Origin: Paraburkholderia solitsugae
GTDB lineage: Bacteria; Pseudomonadota; Gammaproteobacteria; Burkholderiales; Burkholderiaceae
Length of the DNA stretch: 64,000 nucleotides
Assembly (NCBI RefSeq): GCF_013177695.1
Contig: NZ_WOEY01000119.1
Coordinates: forward strand, 1 to 64,000
Direction of reading: 5' to 3'
The translations under genes were made by a program, and so were the position numbers. The first letter of the stretch is position 1. Each line of letters starts with the position of its first letter. The notes below the pieces were generated by a model. That model ran no database searches. It was given only the letters and a program-made list of their open reading frames with translations, and had not been told where the DNA came from. Positions 39,994 through 49,226 of the stretch are shown here, piece after piece.

Positions 39994-40034
39994 CAACAAC
40001 GCCCCGTGGGCGAGTTGCACACGAGGCGTTGTTG
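39994..40034. repeat. Inverted repeat downstream of the GT4 gene
   Basis: CAACAACGCC and GGCGTTGTTG are perfect complements with a 21-base spacer. No T run follows on either strand. Just beyond (about 40065-40105) a G/C-rich unit of roughly 15 bases, GCGCCGAGCCGGGGA / CGCCGAGCCAAGGG, is repeated with changes. The rest of 39906-40150 holds no gene. Confidence 0.55.
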
Positions 40035-40150
40035 GGGTGCACCCGGACCACCTGATCGGATCGCCGGGGGCGCCGAGCCGGGGACGCCGAGCCAAGGGCG
40101 CCAAAAGCGCTCCGGCAAGGCGGCCTGACAGCTTCGACCGACCGTGGTGC

Positions 40151-41215
40151 TTAGCCGGCGTTGACTTCGCGCAGCACCGTACGATGCTTCTGACGCAGCA
40201 GCTCTTCGTAGGTGGCAACGTAGTTCTTCGCCATGACCTTCGACGAGAAGCGCGCTTCGAATGCCTTGCGCACTCCGGTGCGCGGCAGCGTGTGCAGACG
40301 CTTCACTGCGGCGACCGCGCTGATTTCGTCTTCGACGACGAAACCCGACACGCCGTTTTCGATCACTTCCGGCACCGAACCACGGTTGAACGCGATCACC
40401 GGCGTGCCGCAAGCCATTGCTTCGATCATCACCAGACCGAAGGGCTCCGGCCAGTCGATCGGGAACACCAGTGCATGCGCGTTGCCGAGGAACTCACGCT
40501 TTTCGGCTTCGCCGATTTCGCCAATGTATTCGACGTGCGGGAGCGCCATCAGCGGCTTGATCACTTCTTCGTAATAGGCACGATCGGCCTTGTCGATCTT
40601 GGCGGCGACCTTGAGCTTCATGCCTGCCTGGCCGGCGATGCGGATCGCACGGTCGAGACCCTTCTCCGGCGAGACGCGGCCCAGGAATGCGAGGTAGCCC
40701 GGCTCGACGTCCTTGATCGGCGTGAGCACGTTTTCCGGCAGACCGTGATAGACGGTTTGCAGCCAGTTCGCCTGTTGCAACGGGATGCGCTGGTTGTCCG
40801 AAATCGACACCACCGGCACGTCGCTGAACGTGTTGAAGATCGGCTGCAGTTCCGGCAGATCGAGACGGCCGTGCAGCGTGGTCAGGAACGGCACCGGCTG
40901 GCGGGCGAACAGCGAGAACGGGTAGTAATCGATGTGGAAATGCAGCACGTCGAATTCGTCCGCGCGGCGGCGCACTTCTTCGAGCAACAGCATGTGCGGC
41001 GCCATCACGTCGCGGATGGTCGGGTCGAGGCGCAGCGCCTGCGGCCAGAAAGCTTCGAGTTTCGCCGAGGTTTGCGAATCGCCGCTCGCGAACAGCGTGA
41101 CGTCATGGCCCTGTTCAACCAACGCTTCAGTCAGGTAGGACACCACGCGTTCCGTACCACCGTAAAGCTTAGGCGGAACCGCCTCGTGCAAGGGAGCGAT
41201 TTGAGCGATTCGCAT
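40151..41215 (-). CDS. Glycosyltransferase family 4
   Basis: A GT-B fold retaining glycosyltransferase of 354 residues, cytoplasmic, that would transfer sugar from a nucleotide donor. The N-terminal domain begins MRIAQIAPLHEAVPPKLYGGTERVV; the donor domain has LAFLGRVSPEKGLDRAIRIA and the E-x7-E element in PIDWPEPFGLVMIEAMACGTPVIAFNRG. The substrate cannot be told; neighbours (two ABC exporters, trehalose genes) are compatible with surface glycan or stress-sugar roles. Nothing in it is truncated. Confidence 0.85.
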   Translation of the reverse strand: MRIAQIAPLHEAVPPKLYGGTERVVSYLTEALVEQGHDVTLFASGDSQTSAKLEAFWPQALRLDPTIRDVMAPHMLLLEEVRRRADEFDVLHFHIDYYPFSLFARQPVPFLTTLHGRLDLPELQPIFNTFSDVPVVSISDNQRIPLQQANWLQTVYHGLPENVLTPIKDVEPGYLAFLGRVSPEKGLDRAIRIAGQAGMKLKVAAKIDKADRAYYEEVIKPLMALPHVEYIGEIGEAEKREFLGNAHALVFPIDWPEPFGLVMIEAMACGTPVIAFNRGSVPEVIENGVSGFVVEDEISAVAAVKRLHTLPRTGVRKAFEARFSSKVMAKNYVATYEELLRQKHRTVLREVNAG

Positions 41216-41812
41216 AATGAAGAACTCCTCGTAAAAAATCAGGCAAAAGTACTGCGTTTGGTAAAAGCGACTCGCTTGCTCGCCAGGGCAGTCTGGCCGG
41301 ATGTGCCGGCGCGGGCCTGATTCTTTCGAGAAATCCTGCGATGGATCGCTTGGGTAGTGAGCCCAGATCAGCTGTTCATTGTCTGCGCATGTGCCGGTAA
41401 ACGCACACAGGCCACCTACGTTGACAAACTGTCAGATATTTCGGTGGGCCAACAGAGCATGCATTATCGGTGCCGGAGATCTCGCTGCACCACAACATTT
41501 CAAAGTCTTTACGTTGTTACAAAGGCGAAACACTTTACAAACCCTTGTTTTATAAGACAATTCTACAGTAGCAACTGGCTTGCAACGCTGACCCGAAGAC
41601 GGCAGCTGTAAGTTCCTGCGTCAACTTTACCGGCAGGCATCGAAGAAATGCCGCACCGCCGTTGAATGCAATTTGTAATTATATCTCGAAATATCGCGTA
41701 GCCTGCGTGAACCACCGCCCCATCGGCAGGTCGAGCGAACACCAGGTCGCGGTCTTCTATCGCGAAATCAGTCGCGCCATTGCCCGGATACACAGGGCGC
41801 AATCGCTTTTGC
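41216..41812. other. Intergenic region, about 600 bp, AT-richer than its neighbours
   Basis: No gene is seen between the divergent GT4 and ABC exporter genes. On the minus strand TTGTCT and TAAAGT are separated by 17 bases (around 41530-41560) and could be the GT4 promoter. On the plus strand TTGACA at about 41420 lacks a matching -10. The stretch 41490-41580 is clearly richer in A and T than the genes around it. Confidence 0.35.
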
Positions 41813-43744
41813 ATGTTTACAATGCGAAGCATCGGCCTCGCGGCGAACGCTTTTGCTGTGGCCCATGCCTTGCGTGCACAACCCGAAACACATCGACCTC
41901 ACGATCAATTGGAACACTTAACCATCGCCCAGCGTAATGCCCAGAACGCAAAGCTTGCGAGCTATGCGCATCGGCCGCTTGCGTTTCTTTTCCGCTTTAT
42001 CCGCCGCCATCCGCTCGCGCATGCGATCGTCCTGTGCAGCGTGTTTGCGGCCGTGGGCTGTGCGCTCGCTTCGCAATATGCGATCAAGCACCTGATCGAC
42101 GTGCTCGGCGAAGGCCGGCATCACCCCGGTCCGTTGTGGGGCGCGTTCGCCATCCTGGTCGGCCTGATCGCCGCCGACAACCTGCTGTGGCGGGTCGGCG
42201 GCTGGGTCGCAGCGCATACGTTCGTGGCCGTGACCGGCGACTTGCGGCGCGACCTGTTCCAGTACTTGAGCGGCCACTCGCCCACTTACTACTCGGAGAA
42301 ACAGCCGGGCATGCTGGCGAGCCGCATCACGGCCACCTCGAACGCGGTCTACACCGCCGAGAACACCACCGCCTGGAACGTATTGCCGCCGTGTATCGCG
42401 GTGCTCGGCGCCATCGTGATGATCACCGCGGTGAATCCGCTGATGGCGGGCGGCCTGATGCTCTGCTCGGCCATTCTGTCGGTCGTGCTTTACAAACTTG
42501 CCGGGCGTGGCTCGGCGCGGCATCACCATTTCGCGACCAAAGCGGCGTCCGTGGACGGCGAGCTGGTCGATGTGATCAGCAACATGGGCCTGGTGCGCGC
42601 CTTCGGGATGACGATCCGCGAGCAGCAGCGTTTCGGCGCGACGGTCAAAGCGGAAATGGATGCGCGCCAGCAGAGCCTGCTGTATCTGGAAAAGCTGCGT
42701 CTGTTGCATGCGGTGATCACCGCGCTGCTGTCGGCGGGCCTGCTGGGCTGGGCGCTGTGGCTGTGGGATCAAGGCCGTGCGACCTCCGGCGACATCGTGC
42801 TGGTCAGCTCGCTCGGATTCACGATTCTGCACGGCACGCGCGATCTGGCCGTGGCGCTGGTCGACGTCACGCAGCACGTCGCACGGCTCGCGGAAGCCGT
42901 TCGCACCCTGCTCGAGCCGCACGGCATGCCGGATCGCGATGGCGCCACCGAGCTCGTGCCGCAAGGCGGCCGGGTCGATTTCGAAGGCGTGACGTTTGCC
43001 TACCCGCGCCGACGGCCGATTCTCGACCACTTCGACCTGCATATCGAGCCGGGTCAGCGGGTCGGCCTGATCGGCAAGTCGGGCGCGGGTAAATCCACCG
43101 TGTTGGCGCTGCTGCAGCGTTTCTATGAGACACAGGCCGGTGCGATCAAGATCGACGGTCAGGACATCGCCACGATCACCCAGGACAGCCTGCGCCATAC
43201 GATTGCGCTGGTGCCCCAGGATATCTCGCTGTTCCATCGCTCGGTGTACGAGAACATCGCGTATGGCCGCCCTGAAGCGAGCCGGGAAGACGTGCTCGCC
43301 GCCGCGCGCGAAGCCCGCTGCAGCGACTTCATCGAAGCCATGCCGGAAGGCTACGACACCATCGTCGGCGACCGCGGTGTCAAGCTGTCCGGCGGACAGC
43401 GCCAGCGGATCGCGATTGCGCGGGCGATCCTGAAGAACGCGCCGATCCTGCTGCTCGACGAAGCGACCTCGGCACTCGACAGCGCATCGGAAGAAGCAAT
43501 CCAGAAGGCACTCGACCGGCTGATGGTGGGCCGCACGGTAATCGCGATCGCGCACCGGTTGTCGACGCTGAACAACTTCGACCGGATCATTGTGATGAGC
43601 GCCGGCAAGGTCATCGACGACGGCAGCCCGGAAGAGTTGCGCCTGCGGCCGGGCCTGTATCGCGACCTGCTCTCGAAGCAGTACGGTAAGGGCACCACGC
43701 TGCATGTCGGCGGTAAGAAGATGGACGAGCAGCACGTGGTCTAA
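41813..43744 (+). CDS. ABC exporter half-transporter (MsbA-like)
   Basis: A second B-family half-transporter. Membrane helices begin with AHAIVLCSVFAAVGCALASQYAIKHLID, and the coupling region NMGLVRAFGMTIREQQRF is typical. The ATPase domain has GKSGAGKST (Walker A), LVPQDISLFHRSVYENI (Q loop), LSGGQRQRIAIARAI (signature), ILLLDEATSALD (Walker B) and AIAHRLST. The start is uncertain: ATG 41813, ATG 41822 and an upstream TTG 41780 are all open, none with a good ribosome site, and the first conserved residues come about 50 codons later. About 643 residues from 41813. It resembles the IS-hit exporter at 36296 in layout, so the two could once have paired, although nothing proves it. Confidence 0.85.
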   Translation: MFTMRSIGLAANAFAVAHALRAQPETHRPHDQLEHLTIAQRNAQNAKLASYAHRPLAFLFRFIRRHPLAHAIVLCSVFAAVGCALASQYAIKHLIDVLGEGRHHPGPLWGAFAILVGLIAADNLLWRVGGWVAAHTFVAVTGDLRRDLFQYLSGHSPTYYSEKQPGMLASRITATSNAVYTAENTTAWNVLPPCIAVLGAIVMITAVNPLMAGGLMLCSAILSVVLYKLAGRGSARHHHFATKAASVDGELVDVISNMGLVRAFGMTIREQQRFGATVKAEMDARQQSLLYLEKLRLLHAVITALLSAGLLGWALWLWDQGRATSGDIVLVSSLGFTILHGTRDLAVALVDVTQHVARLAEAVRTLLEPHGMPDRDGATELVPQGGRVDFEGVTFAYPRRRPILDHFDLHIEPGQRVGLIGKSGAGKSTVLALLQRFYETQAGAIKIDGQDIATITQDSLRHTIALVPQDISLFHRSVYENIAYGRPEASREDVLAAAREARCSDFIEAMPEGYDTIVGDRGVKLSGGQRQRIAIARAILKNAPILLLDEATSALDSASEEAIQKALDRLMVGRTVIAIAHRLSTLNNFDRIIVMSAGKVIDDGSPEELRLRPGLYRDLLSKQYGKGTTLHVGGKKMDEQHVV

Positions 43745-43800
43745 GCAACGCGCCGCCCTCTGCTACTTCAGCAACAAGCGCGGCACAAAACTCAGCACCA

Positions 43801-43834
43801 AACAGAAAAGCCGCTTTCGAGCGGCTTTTCTGTT
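43801..43834. terminator. Bidirectional terminator between ABC exporter and otsA
   Basis: AACAGAAAAGCCGCT and its exact complement enclose TTCG, a 15-bp perfect stem with A and T runs inside the arms, serving both convergent genes. Confidence 0.9.
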
Positions 43835-43868
43835 TTCCGGGGCAGTTGAAATCGGCCTGACTGGCCGC

Positions 43869-45329
43869 CTATCCGGCCAGGGTTTCACGCGCGGCTTTCT
43901 TACCCGATCCAGCGCGCACCTTCACCGTTCGGGTGCTCTTCGCGCCAGCCACGCTCTGAAGATCACGCATGAAGTTATCGCGCCACACCGACACGTTGTT
44001 CTCGCGCAGTTGCATCATCATGTCGCGATGACGCGCCTGACGCTCAGCAAGCGGCATTTCCAGCGCCTTGGCCAGCGCCTCGGCCATACCGTCGATATCG
44101 ACCGGATTCACGATCAACGCGCCATCCAGTTCCTGCGCGGCGCCGGCAAAGCGTGACAGCACGAGCACGCCCGGATTCTCCGGATCCTGCGCCGACACAT
44201 ACTCCTTCGCGACGAGGTTCATGCCGTCGCGCAACGGTGTGACGTAGCCGACATGCGCCGTGCGAAACAACGCGGCTAGCACCGAGCGCTCGTACTGCTT
44301 GTGGATATACAGGATCGGCGTCCAGTCGAGTTCGGCAAAGCGGCCATTGATACGCCCCGACTCCCCTTCGAGCTGCAGCCGGATGTCCTGATAGGCGTGC
44401 ATGTCGGCGCGCGTCGGCGGTGCGATCTGCAGGAACGACACTTTGTTGCGTTGCGCGGTGGCGTGTTCCAGCAAGCGCTCGAACGCGCGGAAGCGCTCGA
44501 CCAGTCCCTTCGAATAATCGAGGCGGTCCACGCTCATGATCAGCTTGCGCGAATGCAGCGCCGTCTTCATCGTGCGCACCGGCTTGCCGCGCTCGCCCGC
44601 TTTCGCGAGCTCGGCGATTTCGTCCGGATAGACGCCGATTGGATAAGCCGCCGCGCGCAAGGTGCGCCCGAATGCATGGACAGTCAGCGGGCCGCTGGCC
44701 GATGCGTCGACCGTGCCGTTCGCCTCATTGACGATGTAGTCGCAGAACGCCCGCAAATCCGGCGCGGTCTGGAAACCGAGCAGATCGAACGAACAGAGCG
44801 CATCGACCAGCTCGCGATGCGGCGGCACGGCCAGCAACACCTGCGAAGCCGGAAACGGAATATGCAGAAAGAAGCCGATGCGATTTTTCACGCCGGCCGC
44901 GCGCAACGCCTGGGCGAACGGAATCAGGTGATAGTCGTGGACCCAGATCACGTCGTCTTCGCGCAAAAGCGGCACGAGTTGCTGGGCAAGCCACGCGTTG
45001 ACGCGGCAATAGCCTTCGAAGTCGTGCCGGTCGTACTGCAGCAGATCGGCGCGATAGTGGAACGCAGGCCACAGCGTGGCGTTCGAGAAACCGCGGTAGT
45101 ACTGGTCGTAGTCGCGGCGCATCAGCGCGATGGTCGCGAAGGTCACCGGCCCGCGCTCCTCGACCTTGATCTGCGGCTGGCCCGAGCTGAGCACGTCACC
45201 GCTCCAGCCGAACCACATGCCGCCGGTTTCCTTCAGCGCGTCGTACACACCGACCGCCAGACCGCCCGCGGCCGGACCGCCTTCCGAAATAGGTGCGACC
45301 CGGTTGGATACGATGATCAGTCGGCTCAT
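43869..45329 (-). CDS. otsA: Trehalose-6-phosphate synthase OtsA
   Basis: OtsA joins glucose-6-phosphate and UDP-glucose to trehalose-6-phosphate, an osmotic and desiccation protectant route. The GT20 protein has 486 residues: MSRLIIVSNRVAP at the start, IWVHDYHLIPFAQALR, FFLHIPFP, SVDRLDYSKGLVERFRAFERLL and the C-terminal PLRDGMNLVAKEYVSAQ with the donor-site acidic residue. The start at 45329 is the family standard; the frame is open further upstream without a conserved sequence. It is the second gene of otsB-otsA, 55 bp after otsB. Confidence 0.95.
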   Translation of the reverse strand: MSRLIIVSNRVAPISEGGPAAGGLAVGVYDALKETGGMWFGWSGDVLSSGQPQIKVEERGPVTFATIALMRRDYDQYYRGFSNATLWPAFHYRADLLQYDRHDFEGYCRVNAWLAQQLVPLLREDDVIWVHDYHLIPFAQALRAAGVKNRIGFFLHIPFPASQVLLAVPPHRELVDALCSFDLLGFQTAPDLRAFCDYIVNEANGTVDASASGPLTVHAFGRTLRAAAYPIGVYPDEIAELAKAGERGKPVRTMKTALHSRKLIMSVDRLDYSKGLVERFRAFERLLEHATAQRNKVSFLQIAPPTRADMHAYQDIRLQLEGESGRINGRFAELDWTPILYIHKQYERSVLAALFRTAHVGYVTPLRDGMNLVAKEYVSAQDPENPGVLVLSRFAGAAQELDGALIVNPVDIDGMAEALAKALEMPLAERQARHRDMMMQLRENNVSVWRDNFMRDLQSVAGAKSTRTVKVRAGSGKKAARETLAG

Positions 45330-45384
45330 GAAACGCGATTCCCGATGCAGTAAGTCATGGTCGTTGAACAATGTGGCTGAACCA

Positions 45385-46134
45385 TCATGCCCCGCGCGCG
45401 GCCGCGACAATCGATTCCAGCCAGTCGAGCAGCGCCGTTACCGACTCGACGCGCGTATGCGCCATCGTGTCGCCCGCGCCCACCTTGATCGACACGCCGC
45501 CGTGCTCATTGACAACGGCAAAGCCTTTCTCGTCGGTCAGATCGTCGCCGGCAAACACCGGATTGCGGCCAACGAACGGCGGCTCCCCCAGGAACGCGCG
45601 CATCGCGCGGCCCTTGTCGACGTCCTTCGGTTTGATTTCGTAGACCATCTTGCCCGGCTGCAACACATATGAGCCGGGGTAATCAGCAACCAGCCGCTCG
45701 GTCGCTTCGCGCGCCACCGGCTCGCGGTCGGGCGCGTTGCGGTAGTGCAGCGCCAGCGCCGCGCCTTTGATCTCGAGCAGCATGCCGGGATGTTCGTTGA
45801 CGACCTGGGCGAGCACCTGCTCCATGCGCAACAGGCGCTCGTCGTGAAAGCCGATGCGCTGCGTGTCGCCGTTCGCGTCGCGCCGCTCGGCGCCGTGCAG
45901 ACCGGCGATCGGCAAATCGGGCATGCCGAGAAAACTGTCGATGCTGTCGATGCCACGGCCCGACACGATCGCAACCGCACCGTTCGTGAGACTGCGCAAC
46001 TCGCTCAACAACGCGATGACGCGCGGTTGCACCAGCACGCCGTCCGGCGTGGGCGCGAGTTCGACGAGCGTGCCGTCGAAGTCGAAGAAAAATGCCGTCT
46101 CGCTGGGAGACAGAACCGTCGGAAGTGCTTGCAT
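45385..46134 (-). CDS. otsB: Trehalose-6-phosphate phosphatase OtsB
   Basis: OtsB removes phosphate from trehalose-6-phosphate to release trehalose. It is a HAD-superfamily enzyme of 249 residues. The nucleophile loop is FFDFDGTLVELAPTPDG (DxDGT), the second motif VAIVSGRGIDSID, and the acidic Mg2+ loop FAGDDLTDEKGFAVV. The cap domain lies between. It is first of the otsBA pair; the region upstream (46135-46428) shows no gene. Confidence 0.95.
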   Translation of the reverse strand: MQALPTVLSPSETAFFFDFDGTLVELAPTPDGVLVQPRVIALLSELRSLTNGAVAIVSGRGIDSIDSFLGMPDLPIAGLHGAERRDANGDTQRIGFHDERLLRMEQVLAQVVNEHPGMLLEIKGAALALHYRNAPDREPVAREATERLVADYPGSYVLQPGKMVYEIKPKDVDKGRAMRAFLGEPPFVGRNPVFAGDDLTDEKGFAVVNEHGGVSIKVGAGDTMAHTRVESVTALLDWLESIVAAARGA

Positions 46135-46428
46135 CGGTTAATTTTGCCTTTCAGCCTTCTGCGGCCGGAAAAGTGTGCGCATCTTACCGCGCATCCGTCA
46201 ATTTTTCGAGGAAGTAAGCCAGGACACAAGCCTGGCCGGGCGCTGCGACCGATGCCACTGACGATTGCGTTCAAAAAGAGAACGATCAGGCTTCAGCTGG
46301 CTTTCATCTGCCTGCGTCAAATTGCCTCGCAAACCGCGCGCCTGCGGGCGCTCCACGACGTCATCAGACATTTTGCGATACAGTCGCAGCCACGCAGACC
46401 ATCGCCGTTACGGCCATATTTGCACACT

Positions 46429-47175
46429 ATGAGGGGCCGCGCGCTTCATGCGACGCCGCGTCCGCTTACGGACTGCGTCACGCGCCGCTCTTCAATCGAG
46501 TCATTGAACCCTGCTTTGTTCCCAATCATCTCGTCCCGACACTCGCAGCCGAACCTCGCGTCACCACGCCAGCGGTGGCCTAGGCGCCTGGTCGCGCTGA
46601 CCCTCATGGTGAGCGCGCTGACCACGTTGACCGCCTGCACGCATCCCACCGAACCGTTCCAGTTGACCAACGTGACCGGCCACTTGCCGGATCTCGATTT
46701 CACGCTGACCGGCGACGACGGCCGCGCGGTGACTGGCGATTCGTTCAAAGGCCGCACGTCGCTCGTCTACTTTGGCTACACGCATTGTCCGGACGTCTGC
46801 CCTGAAACAATGGGACGCCTGATGCAAGTGCTGGCCAAACTCGGCCCGGACGCGCAGAAAGTGCGCATCCTGTTCATCACCGTCGACCCGGCGCGCGACA
46901 CGCCCAAAGCCTTGCATGACTACGTCGGCGCCTTCGACTCGCAACACGCCGAAGGCCTGACCGGCACCGACTGGCAGATCGAGTCGCTCGCCAAGCGTTA
47001 CCGGGTCGCCTATCAGATGGAAAAGCGCGACCCCAGCGGCAACTACGAAGTCACCCATAGCTCGGCCGTCTATGTGTTCGACCAGCAAGGCCATGCGCGC
47101 CTGCTCGCCACCGACCACGATACGCCCGATACGATCGCGCAAGACCTGCGCCGTATCATTGATGACCGTTCCTGA
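46429..47175 (+). CDS. SCO1/SenC family copper chaperone lipoprotein
   Basis: SCO proteins deliver copper to the CuA site of cytochrome c oxidase or reduce its cysteines. The thioredoxin-like domain has the copper motif in YFGYTHCPDVCPET (CxxxC) and the third ligand His in YEVTHSSAVYVF. A lipoprotein signal ends LTTLTAC, so the protein is anchored in the inner membrane facing the periplasm. The start is uncertain: ATG 46429 leaves about 50 residues before the hydrophobic part, while TTG 46504 would give a more normal signal region. Followed by pcuAC and ctaG, it forms an oxidase-assembly operon. Confidence 0.88.
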   Translation: MRGRALHATPRPLTDCVTRRSSIESLNPALFPIISSRHSQPNLASPRQRWPRRLVALTLMVSALTTLTACTHPTEPFQLTNVTGHLPDLDFTLTGDDGRAVTGDSFKGRTSLVYFGYTHCPDVCPETMGRLMQVLAKLGPDAQKVRILFITVDPARDTPKALHDYVGAFDSQHAEGLTGTDWQIESLAKRYRVAYQMEKRDPSGNYEVTHSSAVYVFDQQGHARLLATDHDTPDTIAQDLRRIIDDRS

Positions 47176-47193
47176 CCTTTCCCGAGTTCATTC

Positions 47194-47655
47194 ATGTCGA
47201 TCAAGATCAAAACGTTCGCCACACTGAGCTGTACCCTCGCCCTCTCATTTGGTTTCGCAACGGCCGCGCTTGCCGCCGGCGCTAACGCAATCACCGTCAA
47301 AGACGCGTGGGTGCGCTGGCTGCCGAACAACCTGCCCGCCGCCGGCTACGTGACGCTGGTTAATGCAAGCGACAAGCCCGTCGACCTCGTCGACATTTCC
47401 AGCAACGACTACGGCGACGCGATGCTGCATCAAACCGTGTCGAACGGTTCGACGCAAAAGATGGTGATGGTCGACAAGCTGACGGTGCCCGCCCACGGCC
47501 AGGTCGCGATCGCGCCGGGCGGCTATCACGTGATGCTCGAAGACGCGAAGCACAAGGTCGCCCCGGGCGACACCGTGCATCTGACGCTGAAGTTCTCCGA
47601 CGGCGAGACGCTCGATACGCCGTTCGCCGTCAAGTCGCCCGCCCAAACCAAGTAA
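47194..47655 (+). CDS. Periplasmic copper chaperone PCu(A)C
   Basis: A PCu(A)C protein that carries Cu(I) in the periplasm for cytochrome oxidase assembly. The signal peptide (MSIKIKTFATLSCTLALSFGFATAALA) is cleaved before AGANAITVKD. The Cu ligands follow the family's H(M)x10Mx21HxM pattern: MLHQ, KMVMVDKL and GGYHVML. The protein has 153 residues and lies 18 bp after the SCO gene and 9 bp before ctaG. Confidence 0.92.
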   Translation: MSIKIKTFATLSCTLALSFGFATAALAAGANAITVKDAWVRWLPNNLPAAGYVTLVNASDKPVDLVDISSNDYGDAMLHQTVSNGSTQKMVMVDKLTVPAHGQVAIAPGGYHVMLEDAKHKVAPGDTVHLTLKFSDGETLDTPFAVKSPAQTK

Positions 47656-47664
47656 CGCCCTGCG

Positions 47665-48549
47665 ATGAACCTGCTCTACTGGCTCGATCCCTGGGAGTTT
47701 TCGCCGACTGTCGTCGTCGCCTTGCTGGTGCCGGCGATCCTTTTCGTACGCGGCGCGCACAAGGCGAAGGTGTCGATTCCCCGGCGCATTTCCTTCTGGT
47801 TCGGGCTGGTCGCGTTGTATGTCGCGCTGCATACGCGGCTCGATTATTTCTTCGAGCATGAGTTCTTCATGCATCGCTTGCAGCATCTGGTGCTGCATCA
47901 CCTCGGGCCGTTCTTTATCGCGCTCTCGTATCCGGGCGCCGCGTTGCGCGCGGGCATTCCATTCAGCTGGCGGCAACGCTTCGTGCGGCCCGCGCTGGAA
48001 ACCCCGGTGGTGCGCAAGCTGCTCGACGTGGTGATGCATCCGGTGGTTGCGGTCACGTTGTTCGTCGGGCTGATCTACTTCTGGTTGATGTCGCCGATTC
48101 ATTTCGTGGCGATGCTCGACTGGCGGCTCTATCGCGTGATGAACTGGAGCATGGTGATCGACGGCCTGCTGTTCTGGTGGCTCGTGCTCGATCCGCGGCC
48201 AGCACCGCCGGCGCGTTTGTCGCCCGGCAAGCGCGTGCTGGTGGTGATCGCTGCGATTCCGCCACAGATCATGCTCGGCGCGTTTATCTTCTTTACGCCG
48301 CACGAGCTCTATCCGATTTATTCGATCTGCGGCCGCGCCTTCACGTGGCTGAGCCCAATGCGCGATCAGCAGATCGGCGGGCTGTTGCTGTGGATTCCGG
48401 GCTCGATGATGAGCGTGATCGGCGCGCTGGTGGCCTTGCGTCACTGGATGCGGCTGTCCGCACGCGGACGTCTGCGCGGCGAGCGGCGCGTTCAGGCGAA
48501 GCAAGGCTTGACGCCAGCCGCGTCAGCGTCCGCGAGCGGCCACCGCTGA
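47665..48549 (+). CDS. ctaG: Cytochrome c oxidase assembly protein CtaG (caa3 type)
   Basis: An inner-membrane protein of 294 residues with about seven helices, belonging to the Bacillus-type CtaG family linked to oxidase copper-site formation. Conserved His-rich helices are visible: ALHTRLDYFFEHEFFMHRLQHLVLHHLGPF and LMSPIHFVAML. The C-terminal tail is basic. Its close spacing after pcuAC supports one transcript sco-pcuAC-ctaG. Confidence 0.88.
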   Translation: MNLLYWLDPWEFSPTVVVALLVPAILFVRGAHKAKVSIPRRISFWFGLVALYVALHTRLDYFFEHEFFMHRLQHLVLHHLGPFFIALSYPGAALRAGIPFSWRQRFVRPALETPVVRKLLDVVMHPVVAVTLFVGLIYFWLMSPIHFVAMLDWRLYRVMNWSMVIDGLLFWWLVLDPRPAPPARLSPGKRVLVVIAAIPPQIMLGAFIFFTPHELYPIYSICGRAFTWLSPMRDQQIGGLLLWIPGSMMSVIGALVALRHWMRLSARGRLRGERRVQAKQGLTPAASASASGHR

Positions 48550-48607
48550 CAATGTCGAATCTATTGAAGTCCGGGCATTTGAAGCCGGTCGGCGCGCACG
48601 CGCCAAG

Positions 48608-48623
48608 CCAGGCTGCAGCCTGG
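48608..48623. terminator. Weak terminator between ctaG and the GNAT gene
   Basis: CCAGGCTGCAGCCTGG is a perfect palindrome followed by TTTA in the convergent gap. A short stem and short T run make it a weak candidate. Confidence 0.35.
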
Positions 48624-48624
48624 T

Positions 48625-49128
48625 TTAGGCCGAACGCATCCACACGTGCGGGATGCCGTCCTCTTCGTGAATCTCCGACACCGGCGTAAAGCCGAATGCG
48701 CCATAGAAGCCTTGCAGATGCGCTTGCGCATGCAAACGGATCGGCGTACCGGGCCACTGCGCCCTGATATGCGTGAGCGAGCGTTCGAGCATCGCGTTAC
48801 CGAGGCCGATGCCGCGGAATTCCGCTGTTGTCAGTACGCGGCCGATGCGGATATCGGTGTCTTCGGCGTCAGGCAGCAACACACGCAGATAGCCTGCGAG
48901 CGGCGGCCTTTTTTCACCAGAGCCGTTAGCACCATAAGCAAACAGATGCCAGGCATCTGAATCGAGCCCGTCGATATCGCCATACACGCAGTTCTGCTCG
49001 ACGACGAACACCGCGCTGCGCGCCGCCAGCATCGCGTAGACTTCGGCGGTCGTGAGGTCTTCGAACGCTTTCCAGCGCCAATCGAGTTGCGCCAGTCGCG
49101 TGGCGGCGGTTTGCTGCGGTTCGGTCAT
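48625..49128 (-). CDS. GNAT acetyltransferase, ElaA family
   Basis: A single-domain GNAT of 167 residues. ElaA hallmarks are RSAVFVVEQNCVYGDIDGLDSDAWHLFAY near the N-terminus, and the acetyl-CoA loop RIGRVLTTAEFRGIGLGNAMLE (a Q/RxxGxG/A variant). It ends LHAQAHLQGFYGAFGFTPVSEIHEEDGIPHVWM, including the conserved FYGAFGF and a His. The acceptor substrate is unknown. It is convergent with ctaG. Confidence 0.85.
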   Translation of the reverse strand: MTEPQQTAATRLAQLDWRWKAFEDLTTAEVYAMLAARSAVFVVEQNCVYGDIDGLDSDAWHLFAYGANGSGEKRPPLAGYLRVLLPDAEDTDIRIGRVLTTAEFRGIGLGNAMLERSLTHIRAQWPGTPIRLHAQAHLQGFYGAFGFTPVSEIHEEDGIPHVWMRSA

Positions 49129-49226
49129 GGAAGGCCTTCAAAGGAGGCGCGCCTTGATGGACGGCGGCAATGCGGAATTATGCCGCGCGTGGCGGCCTTA
49201 GGCTACGCCGCCCGGCCTCAAAGCCG

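Noticed and set aside
41918..43735. 605-codon minus-strand frame opposite the ABC exporter
   Set aside because: The plus-strand frame has complete Walker, Q-loop and signature motifs. The minus frame is low-complexity shadow sequence.
45745..46428. Upstream part of the long frame that ends in the SCO gene
   Set aside because: It runs antisense through otsB; only the part after about 46429 has SCO features.
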